Shown piece by piece: positions 55,901 through 64,000 of a stretch of DNA of 64,000 bases. The stretch comes from Okapia johnstoni (lineage: Eukaryota; Chordata; Mammalia; Artiodactyla; Giraffidae): positions 86,831,001 through 86,895,000 of the forward strand of contig CM044318.1 in NCBI GenBank assembly GCA_024291935.2. The letters are read 5' to 3'. Position numbers and translations under genes: made by a program. Each line of letters begins with the position of its first letter. Within the stretch, counting starts at the first letter, position 1. A model generated the notes under the pieces. It was not told where the DNA came from. It did not search any database and saw only the letters and a list, made by a program, of their open reading frames with translations.

Positions 55901-56692
55901 CCTCTAACGTGCATGCATGCTGGACGCCCTTGTCCTGTTGCTGTGAGAAGCATCATTAGCTGTATTTAGCTTAGAGACATCAGTCAGCACCTATTAGGTG
56001 TCAGGGACCTGAAGGTGAGTCAGAAGTGGCTCCGCTCCTGAGAACTGACTGCCGAGTGGCTTTTCTAGGTGCGGAGTCTGTGAGCCAGACTCTGCTGTCT
56101 GAGGGGTGGAGCTGCCTCACTTGGTCTGTTGGTGGAGGAAGCAGAGTGCTCCCGCAGCTGCAGAGCCCAGGCAGCAGATGACACTTACTCCCTGGACACA
56201 GCTTGTGGCCCCTCCTGGTGTCCCTCCCTCCCTGGACCACGGCTGCCAGGGCGGCTCACAGCCCAGCACCGCCACCCCCTGCATCTTCCGAGGGCAAATC
56301 AGGAACCTCATTCTTTCGCCTCCCCCCACCCCGCCCCCTGCCAGCCCACGTGCATCCCGAGGCTTTTCCTTCTGGGCTCTGCAGGATTGAGAAGGGAAAT
56401 ATTTTCTTTACAGAGTTGAAATGAATCTTTGATTCGTGCTACTTGGCAGCACTGTATTCTCAAGCTGTTCTATGTTTTCTTGGCTGCGTTTCTGACATGT
56501 AAATTAAATTATCGCTTCTGCTCTGGATAATTTTCTGTATGTGGTTCACAAAGTGAGTGCTGTGTGAAAGTTAGTTCTACACAAGAATTTTAAACGTCTT
56601 TCACATTTTGCTCCTTCATGATTAGAATGATCATTTTTCCAAAGTAAGCTGCCTCGTTTACTACAGGATTTCTCCCCCTCCTGGGCAATCAG

Positions 56693-56693
<1 letters not shown>
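55901..56693. other. Unique sequence, partly conserved-looking
   Basis: The left half is GC-rich with chance frames. 56390-56690 is repeat-free with balanced A/T and G/C and TTTGAT/TAAATTAAATTA-like motifs. It might be a conserved non-coding element, which would need an alignment to judge. Confidence 0.35.

Positions 56694-56747
<54 letters not shown>
56694..56747. repeat. (TG)27 microsatellite
   Basis: 54 bp of uninterrupted TG dinucleotide, the longest pure dinucleotide run in the window. Long pure runs are usually highly polymorphic. Confidence 0.98.
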
Positions 56748-56749
<2 letters not shown>

Positions 56750-57012
56750 GAGGAGGCTGAGAGTGAAGAGCACCCCTCCTGACATCTGCGATGAGAAGGT
56801 TCTAGAGCCTTCTTTTTAGTGTGAAATAGGGAAGTTGCAGTGTATTTAGGCCACCATCAAACACTTAGCAAACATAACAAAAGCAAAACATTTAATTAAG
56901 TAGGCAAACCGGGTCTTCTGCTTTGCCAGGTGATTGTAATATCTGAAAAATAAAAATGGAAAGTCTTTTTGTAAAAAAAGAGCGGCATGAGCTAGAGGCA
57001 GGAACTTCCCAG

Positions 57013-57235
57013 GGGCTTCCCAGGGAGCACTAGTGGTGAGGAGCCCACCTGCCAACGCAGGAGATGCAAGAGACACGGGCTCCATCCCTGGGTTGGAAAG
57101 ACCCCCTGGAGAAGGAAATGGCAACCCACTCAAGTATTCTTGCCTGGAAACCCCAAGGACAGAGGAACTTGGCAGGCTACTCTCTAAGGGGTCACAGAGA
57201 GTCGGACACGACTGAGGCAACTTAGCAATTTAGCA
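57013..57235 (+). mobile_element. Bov-tA-type SINE
   Basis: Sense SINE with a head variant (ggggcttcccagggagcact agtggtgag), the 'gagatgcaagagacacgggc' variant, ggagaaggaaatggcaaccc, and the tail gtcacagagagtcggacacg actgaggcaacttagcaatt. No clear target-site duplication. Confidence 0.95.
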
Positions 57236-57349
57236 GAGTCAGAATCACGGAGCTTGAGCATTTGAAATTAGAGTTAGTGATGTCTGAACTAAGCTGCTTC
57301 ACTTAACTGAGTGACTTGAGTGAGCTCCAATTTCTTCATTTAAAACATT

Positions 57350-58002
57350 GCCATAGGCAAAACTATAATTCAAAAAGATACAAGTACCCCTATATTCATA
57401 GCATCACTGCTCACAATAGCTAAGAAATGGAAAAACCACGATGTCCATGGACAGATGAATGGATAAAAAAGATGGGGTACATACATACAATGGAATATTA
57501 CTCAGCCATAAAAAAGAACAAAATAATGCCATTTGCAGCAACATGGATGGACCTAGACATTATCACACTAAGTGAAATAAGTAAGAAAAGGACAAATACC
57601 ATATGATATTACTTATGTGTGGAATCTGAAACATGACACAAATGCACCTTTCTACAAAACAGAGACAGACTCGCGGACGTAGAGACCAACCTGTGTTCTC
57701 CAAGGGGGAGGAGCTGAGGAAGGGGAGGGTTGGGAGTTTGAGGTTAGCAGGTACAAACTCCACTGCATAGAACAGATAATGAACAAGGTCCTGCTTTATA
57801 GCACAGTGAATTGTATTCAATATCCTGGGATAAACTGTAGTGAAAATGAATATTTTAAAAGAATATGCATGTGTGTATATATGCATGTATACAAACATAT
57901 ATATATATAATTAAATCACTTTAATTATATATATAATTGTCGTACAGCAGAAGTTAATACAACACTGTAAATCAACTACATGTCAATTTAATAAAAACAA
58001 AC
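57350..58002 (+). mobile_element. Ruminant-type L1 3' end, 650 bp
   Basis: aactataattcaaaaagata, gatgaatggataaaaaagat, acaatggaatattactcagc cataaaaaag, caacatggatggacctagac, ttacttatgtgtggaatctg, and the 3' UTR end gtcgtacagcagaagttaat acaacactgtaaatcaacta catgtcaattt. ORF2 C-terminal remnant plus 3' UTR, 5'-truncated and non-coding. Contains a perfect 16-bp hairpin at 57900-57935. Confidence 0.95.
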
Positions 58003-58063
58003 CTGTCACAGGATTAAAGACAGACCGCCTGTCTCCTCTCTCAGGCGTTCAGTTACCGCAAAC

Positions 58064-58512
58064 AGTCTGAGGTTGGAGAGAGCTCTGTCCAGGGTGCTGG
58101 CCGGCCGCTCCCTTCTCAGTCTGAGGTTGGAGAGAGCTCTGTCCAGGGTGCTGGCCGGCCGCTCCCTTCTCAGTCTGAGGTCGGGGAGAGAGCTCTGTCC
58201 AGGGTGCTGGCCGGCCGCTCCCTTCTCAGTCTGAGGTCGGGGAGAGCTCTGTCCGGGGTGCTGGCCGGCCGCTCCCTTCTCAGTCTGAGGTCGGGGAGAG
58301 AGCTCTGTCCAGAGTGCTGGCCGGCCGCTCCCTTCTCAGTCTGAGGTCGGGGAGAGCTCTGTCCAGGGTGGCTGGGCCGTGCTGGCCGGCCGCTCCCTTC
58401 TCAGTCTGAGGTCGGGGAGAGAGCTCTGTCCAGGGTGCTGGCCGGCCGCTCCCGTCTCAGTCTGAGGTTGGAGAGAGCTCTGTCCAGGGTGCTGGCCGGC
58501 CGCTTCCTTCTC
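58064..58512. repeat. Minisatellite, eight 54-65 bp units
   Basis: Units start with agtctgagg at 58064, 58118, 58172, 58228, 58282, 58338, 58403 and 58459, giving spacings 54, 54, 56, 54, 56, 65 and 56. Each contains gagagctctgtccagggtgc and tggccggccgctcccttctc. Two versions alternate in the centre, ggtcggggagagagctc and ggtcggggagagctc. The outer units read ggttggagagagctc. One unit has an extra insertion (gctgggccgt). CpG-rich. Confidence 0.97.
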
Positions 58513-59424
58513 CGCTGTGCCGCCTGCTGGGCTGTGGGTGTGCCACCCGCCCCCCGTCCCGCCCTTCACAGCACAATCTTATCAGGCATTTGGGTTTCCA
58601 AGCCTATGTCTATCTCGCTGTTGACAGGGGTGTGCTTCTTTCTCTTTAACAGTATTCAACATCACTAATTTGGAATAAATGGAATTCTGTAGGAAAAAGT
58701 GGCAAGTGACGTGTGCCAGATCATCTATTTTCTTCATGGGCTATTTTCAAATAAACTTTCTGAAAAACACTTAAAAAGCCCACCACTTTGTGAAGCGCAG
58801 AATAAGCTTTCAGAGCACAGTCTATAACATAACGTAATAGATGGCAACATCGAGCCACGGGCCGAGGGAGCAGGCAAGGCAGCCTGCCCACCTGCCTGCT
58901 GCCCTCCCAGCTCTCGTCTGCAGAGACTCGTCCTTAGTGAGTTCAGGCCCTGAATTTCTACCACCTTCTCTAAGTGACGGAACAGAGAGCTGCTGATTTT
59001 GGGGGGTGACATGTCCGTTCCCTTTGCTAAATTTATTTAGTTTATTATAAATGAAAAGGTAAACCTGCTGCTAAAGAGCTAATGTGCACTGGATACAACA
59101 ACACAAGGTGTCTGTCCCCACACAGGGTCTTGGGAAGACTCACAAAGCTTTCAGGATCAATCGTGACTGTTTTTTTTCATATGCAAGAACACACACGCAA
59201 ACAGGAATGCCAGATTGTTCAAAAAAAAATGCACCGATGATGAGACCCTCAGGGTCGCAGGCGTGTCTGCAGCTCCAGTCACACCCTGGGACCCTGGGAC
59301 CCACAGGGCTCTCTCCCCATCCACCTAGGTCGATCCATTTGTATTTCTTGAATTCCAGTAAAATAGTTTAACCATTATTCTATTGGTACATTTATATATT
59401 TTCGTAGGGTTTTTGGTGACATTC
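58513..59424. other. Unique sequence, no gene recognised
   Basis: About 900 bp with short frames only. Nothing assigned. Confidence 0.4.
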
Positions 59425-60085
59425 TACATATATTTTGTTAAATATGTTAAGCATTCAGAACAATTCACACATCGTAAAAGTATGGAGTGAAGAGCGTTCA
59501 CAAAACAGACAGTTTGTGTAACCTCAGCCAGATCAAGGAACAGTCGTCACCATGTTTACAGGAGCCCCCCGCTGCCCTGCATCCCAGAGCCCACTTCCTG
59601 TCCCCACATTCACCGCCCCCAGGACAACCTAAAACCGACGTGCGAAGCAGAGTCCACCTGCCTAGTCTGAGGCTCTGTGCAACTAGAACCACCGTGTGCA
59701 TTTGTGTTTATCTTGCAGCCATGATTAGGGTTTCTGATACTTGCTCCTGCCACACATGTAGCCCAATTGGTCCTGTTGTGATGCTCATCACCATGGATGG
59801 GCATCTAGACTGCCCCTGTTTGGTACTGAAACCAGTAATACTGTCATGAATATGACAACCCATGCCCTTTGGTGAACCTGTGTACAAATTTCTGTATGCA
59901 GAAATTTTGGGTTCTTTTCCAGGAAGGGAATCGCTCTGTTATATGGGGTTTTCAGGTTGTAGACCTGTCACACAGATTTCTAAGAGTGGCTGTGAGTTCC
60001 CTTCCTCCTACAGGAAGCAGAACATAAGGGTTCCAGTCGCTAGAGCAACTAGAGGTTTCCTCAGTCAGTATCATCTGCCGTTTCC
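59425..60085 (-). mobile_element. Old L1M 3' UTR, antisense
   Basis: gcattcagaacaattcacac atcg, gcgttcacaaaacagacagt ttgtgtaacctcagccagat caaggaacag, atgaatatgacaacccatgc cctttgg and tttccaggaagggaatcgct follow the antisense L1M 3' UTR pattern ('...gtgtaaccaccacccagatcaagaaacagaac...'). Degenerate. Confidence 0.6.
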
Positions 60086-60089
60086 ATTT

Positions 60090-61004
60090 TAATAGTTTTA
60101 TTGCATGTGTAGAGGTACAATACCGTATCCTAAGGTTATTGAACTATAATTTACATGTTATAAAATATACTTTTTATAAGTGAATATCTGGGTGAGTTTT
60201 GACAAATACACATTTTCATCACCTTTAAAAGATCCTGACGCTCCCTGTGGTCAAGTCTCACACCCCTATGTTGGGGCAACCTCTGACTGACTCATCTCTC
60301 TCTCTAGCTTGGTTTTACTGTTCTAGAATTCCATATTCAAATGAGAGCAATTATGCAGCATGTACTTTTTTGTTCCTGGCTTCTTTTTGTTGAGAAGCGT
60401 GTTTTTGCTAGTCATTCACGCCGCCGTGTGAATTGATACTTTATTCACTTCTATTGCTATCACTCCACTGTATTATGAATATTACAAAAAAATGGTTAAC
60501 TGTTTTGCTCTGTTGGGAGCCTTGAGACCATTTCTGGTTTTACATTGTTTTGAGTGAAGCTGATGTGGACATTAGTGAACACTCCTTCCCTGAGCTCAGA
60601 TGTTCTGTCCTAAGTAGACGCACAGGAGAGGGATTGCTGGGTGATGTGGTGAATGTGTGTTTAACTTCGTCAGAAATTGTCGAAGTGTTTTCCAACCAGG
60701 CTGTCGGGTCTTACACTCCCAACCCCCCAGGGATGGATTTCTTGTTCTTCCACGTTTTCACTTTACTGGGTGTCATCATTAATAACATGTTTTAGCTTTT
60801 TTAGTAGTGGATAATGGTAGTTCATTGTGGCTTTTGTTCTGGGTGGACTTCTAAGGAACAGTTTTAGATTCACAATAAATATTGCATGGGAAGAGCTTGT
60901 TGTGTTTTAAACTCTCATTTCTGACGTTATGTGTCTTCTCTGTGTTGACTGGTCATCCAAACACCTTCTGCTGAGAAATACCTGCATCTGCCTGTTTTTA
61001 ATTA
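60090..61004 (-). mobile_element. Old L1M, antisense, left part (split by MLT1)
   Basis: gaactataatttacatgtta taaaatatac, aattccatattcaaatgaga, tgtacttttttgttcctggc ttctttttg, gagggattgctgggtgatgt ggtgaatgtgtgtttaac, gtggcttttgttctgg and cctgtttttaattaggttg. Collinear antisense L1 that stops exactly at the LTR and resumes after it. Confidence 0.75.
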
Positions 61005-61362
61005 GGTTGCTATGGACTGAGTATTTGTCCCCTACCCCTCAAATTGACATGTTGAAGTCTAAATTCCAGTGTGACAGTGTTTGGAGGGGAGCTTCACGGA
61101 CAGGATGGGGTCTTGAGGGGGGGCTTCATGCAGGGTTGGTGTCATTATAAGTGAGGGAAGGACAAGAGCTCTCTCTGCACCTGTGAGGCCAGAGCAGAGG
61201 AGGCCCTGCCGCCTGTAAACCAGGAAGATGTCCTTCTCCCAGGAGCAGACCTCCTGGCACCTGACCTCTGTCCTCCAGACCCCCAGCCTGTGGGGAATGG
61301 ATGCGTGTTGTCTAAGCCATCCCATCCGTGCCATTGTTATGGCAGCCTGAGCCAGCGGGGAT
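61005..61362 (+). mobile_element. MLT1-type LTR (ERVL-MaLR), solitary
   Basis: Begins ctatggactgagtatttgtc cccta and keeps tgacatgttgaagtctaaatt, gtgacagtgtttggagggga, ggtgtcattataagtgaggg and the end gttatggcagcctgagccag, the layout of an MLT1 LTR. Ancient solitary LTR with no internal retroviral genes. Interrupts the antisense L1M. Confidence 0.8.
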
Positions 61363-61399
61363 GTCGGTCACAGCCCTCATCTTCCAATGCCCCTTGCTA

Positions 61400-61690
61400 T
61401 GTACTGAAAGCAAGGTTTCCCCCAAGTACCTGTATTGTCAGTATTCCCTCCTAACCTGTGCCTTCCTCTTTCTTGTTTTCATCGTATTGACAAAGGGTAG
61501 AAGCTTTTTTTTTTTTAATTTTCAAGACCAACTGATCAATTCCTTTCCTTATGATTAAGTATGAATAAGAAATCTTTGCCTAATCCAGGGCTTTCTCCTC
61601 TGTTTTCTTCTAGGAGTTATATACTTTTACCTTTTACCCTTTGGTCTATTCTGTTTCAAGCTACGGTTTGTGTAGGCAATGAGGAAAGAG
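61400..61690 (-). mobile_element. Old L1M, antisense, right part
   Basis: attgacaaagggtagaagct, a T12 run, aattcctttccttatgatta, gaaatctttgcctaatccag and ctcctctgttttcttctagg agttatatacttttac continue the antisense L1 interrupted by the LTR. Confidence 0.75.
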
Positions 61691-63487
61691 TGAGCAATGC
61701 ATCAGTTGTTCTGTAACCTGTCTGACTTTATGCTATTTCAGAGCAGGTCTACTGCAGCTACTTCTGATGGGTGGTCCTTCTCAGTCTCTAATGAGGCCAG
61801 CGAGTGTTCAGAGTAGCCTTTGGGGTCCTATAGCTGGAGGTGAGATGCCTTGTGAGCTTAGGATCTGTTCCACATGGACCCTCAGAGACTGGACTTTGTA
61901 CACCCCGAGTTTAATGGTCAGGCAAGGACACAAGAGGACCCTGGAGCACATTCCGGAGCGCTGTATCCAGAAAGAGACGCTCTCCCGGGAGGGCTCTGCC
62001 CTGTGAATTCCAGCCACCTCAGTCCCCAGATCCCTTTTCCTGTTTCGGAAAACCCTCCTCCACCCCTCACCAAATTTCGTCTCTTCCCACCGCTGCTACC
62101 TTCTCATCCTGGGGCCCCAGTTGTAGACATCTGAGAGCTTCACAGTGTGTTGAATTTCCCTATATTTTCTCTGAATCTTTGTCACTGTGCTTCAGTTTAA
62201 GTATGCCCTGTTGACCTGGCTTCTGGTTTCCAAATGCATTCTTCTGCGCTTTAAAATCTGCAGTTACACCCACCCAACAAATTCTCCATTTCAGTTAATA
62301 TTTTTTCAGTCCTAAAATGTCTATTTAATTCATGTTTATAAATTTCCATTCTTTGGAAGTGATATTGCCTATTTTTTTCTTTTTCTTTTTTTGCATTGGA
62401 GCTAAAATTGGTATGCAACTGTATTCTCCAAAATGTGTTTTCTACAAACTGGCCCCAAGAGATGACTTGAAGAAAAAAAAAAAAGAGGTTTGTGGATTGT
62501 GGATATCTAAAACTAGGCAGTTCTTTACAGGATTTCCCTCTTAGGAATCTAAAATGCCTATTAGCTGTAGAACGTTTGCCACAAAGAAAACTACAGATTT
62601 ATTTTTTCACACAGTGTTTCCAAAACTTCAGCACAGGTAGCCTCTATCGTTGCCCCTGGACTTGCTGTCAGACCCTCCTGGGGAAAGTGCACATGGCTGT
62701 TGGGGTCGAAGAGTGAACTGCACGGACGCCAGCAGGGAAGCGGGGTTCCCAGGTCTCCACACCCTTGGCAGGTCCTCCCAACCCTGTGCATCTAGGCCGA
62801 TGGCTGGGAACCAAAGACACCCTCGCGTCCCTCTCGCCTGGACGTTTGTGGGTGTCTTTGCAGCCCTCTAACCCCTCCAGTCCCCGCACCAGACACCCTT
62901 TCACTTCAACCGTCGACAATCGTGGGGCATCCTAGAGAGGCTGGTGTGCAGATGAAGGTTGAGAGGATCTGGAGGGGGTGGGTGGGCAGCACCGCTGTCC
63001 CTCTGCAAGGGCCTTGCCCCCACGGAGCAGGCACTGGCTTCCCACACTGTTTTCAGAAGCTCCCTCTCTGCTCCAGGACTTTCATCCTCCGGCTCCACGT
63101 CAGCTGACCCAGGTGGCTGACCCACCCAAGTTTTCACCAAGTGCCACGGAACCCTCATTTCAGGCTGGTATTTTTCTCCTCAGCACAGTAAGATTGCCAA
63201 GAAACCCGAGTCTCAAGCCTCCGTGTGCAGCAGGGCCTGCCATGGCGTCTGGGAGCCAGCTCGTCCGGGCCCTAGGGGAATGCCAGGGGGCTGAGCTGTG
63301 TGGGCGAGCAAGGGGCCCGGACACGGGACTCAGGACAGTGGCTGCGACTGATGCTCTAACGTGTAGGGGCTCCAGGGAGAGGGGTTCTCCCGGGGCAGGT
63401 CACTGCCTGAGCCAGGAGCAGTGGACGTGGGGCCATACAGGGTCAGGAAGGCCCTCTGCCCCCGACTCCTGCAGCCCATCCCCCACA
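61691..63487. other. Unique sequence, no gene recognised
   Basis: About 1.8 kb. The right half (62640-63480) is GC-rich with overlapping frames on both strands and no domain. A12 at 62472-62483 is the only simple repeat. Confidence 0.4.
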
Positions 63488-63542
63488 GGGAGGCCGCGGG
63501 GCTCCTGACGCCTCCCTCCTAGGAGGGGCCCCGCGGCCTCCC
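63488..63542. repeat. Nested palindrome (15-bp stem with 14-bp palindrome inside)
   Basis: Perfect inverted 15-mers GGGAGGCCGCGGGGC (63488-63502) and GCCCCGCGGCCTCCC (63528-63542) enclose a 25-nt loop. The loop contains the perfect palindrome CCCTCCTAGGAGGG (63514-63527). The DNA could extrude as a cruciform or fold as RNA. It lacks a U-run after the stem and is not a bacterial-type terminator. Confidence 0.9.
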
Positions 63543-63637
63543 CCGGAGCCCTGGGGACACAGAGGCCTCTCCCGCCGTCTCCAGTGAGCACCCACCCAGC
63601 GCCTTCCACCCCACCCCCTCCTCCCTCAGGTTAGTTC

Positions 63638-63806
63638 CAGCCTCGGCTGCATTGGCTGCTCTTGGGGTCACCCGGGAGCCCTAAAACGCTGCTGCCCAAG
63701 TCCCTCCCCAGAGATTCTGAGCTGATTGGCCCAGATGTGACCCAGCGCCAGGGTTTCCCATCTTCCCAGGTGGTGCTGTTGGGTTGTCAAGGCCGAGAAC
63801 CACTCT
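63638..63806. mobile_element. hAT-Charlie non-autonomous element (MER5/MER20/MER58-like)
   Basis: gctgcattggctgctcttgg, cccagagattctgagctgat tgg, ttcccaggtggtgctgttgg and the end gccgagaaccactctccc match the family with 'ccccagagattctgatttaattggtctgggg' and 'gttgagaaccactg'. Ancient and non-coding. Subfamily and strand not certain. Confidence 0.6.
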
Positions 63807-64000
63807 CCCCCAGGAAATCTCCCTCGCTGCACCCTCTGTCCTCAGTGAAGGGCTGGGGCCCTGCCGTCCTGTGTGTGCCTCTGGGATGGACTTGATCAAC
63901 CGGCCTCAAAGACGGACTCTCACCCCGCCCCGCCAGGATGTGCACAAAGGCTGCAATCAGTGTGGGGGTGCAGAGTGGGGCGGGGGATACCCCCTTGTGG
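63807..64000. other. Unique GC-rich sequence
   Basis: No repeat or gene recognised up to the window end. Confidence 0.4.

Noticed and set aside
58064..58512. Considered as a CRISPR-like array because of regular 54-56 bp periodicity
   Set aside because: Units are repeated over their whole length with no variable spacers, and the host is a mammal; it is a minisatellite.
63488..63542. Rho-independent terminator
   Set aside because: A GC-rich stem-loop is present but no T-run follows, and the sequence is eukaryotic nuclear DNA.

Overview
The window is nuclear DNA of a ruminant, almost certainly a bovid (cattle, sheep or goat type). Two repeat classes show this. One is a set of Bov-tA-type SINEs, with a tRNA-like head carrying 'ggcttccctggtggctcag' and a tail like 'gtcgcaaagagtcggacacgac'. 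The other is a set of 3' fragments of the RTE-type LINE BovB. L1 fragments with ruminant-type 3' ends, older mammalian L1M, L2, MIR, hAT-Charlie and Tigger remnants and one MLT1 LTR complete the picture. Nothing looks bacterial, plasmid or phage-like. There is no operon, CRISPR array, rRNA or true tRNA gene.

Most of the window is gene-poor intergenic or intronic sequence. The many short open frames lie in SINEs, LINEs, TG/CA tracts and GC-rich minisatellites and are not genes. The only gene-like signal is a CpG island (about 5990-6845). On its minus strand an 89-codon open frame (6647 down to 6381) ends exactly at a consensus donor, CAG|GTAACG. This could be the first coding exon of a gene running towards lower coordinates, but I do not recognise the product. 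An A/T-rich block with homeobox/POU-like motifs lies about 300 bp beyond the island (7160-7330).

Layout. 1-5.9 kb: AT-rich sequence with three SINEs and a Tigger-type DNA transposon whose first 190 bp are tandemly duplicated. 5.99-6.85 kb: CpG island. 10.71-11.81 kb: a 1.1-kb GC-rich minisatellite of about 30 units (35 and 40 bp). 11.8-16.3 kb: mostly unique GC-rich DNA. 16.3-23.9 kb: an ancient sense L1, then an ancient antisense L1 split by a 1.2-kb BovB fragment, an L1 3' end and an hAT fragment. 25.1-33.8 kb: BovB and a long antisense L1 landscape carrying nested younger insertions. 34-49 kb: mixed unique DNA with L2, MIR, BovB and SINE copies, an inverted repeat with arms of about 150 bp (38.95-39.51 kb) and a polypyrimidine tract. 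49-58 kb: L1 tails, a structured TG-rich repeat, L2 and a 27-unit GT microsatellite. 58.06-58.51 kb: a minisatellite of eight 54-65 bp units. 59.4-61.7 kb: old antisense L1 interrupted by an MLT1 LTR. 61.7-64 kb: unique GC-rich DNA, a nested palindrome and an hAT remnant.

I found no previously undescribed biological system. The observations most worth checking are the duplication that starts exactly at a transposon end, the inverted repeat at 39 kb, the two minisatellites with mixed unit lengths, the dimeric SINE with intact Pol III boxes, and the orphan first-exon candidate. Family names come from recognising consensus-like stretches by eye, so boundaries are approximate to about 10-30 bp unless a target-site duplication fixes them.
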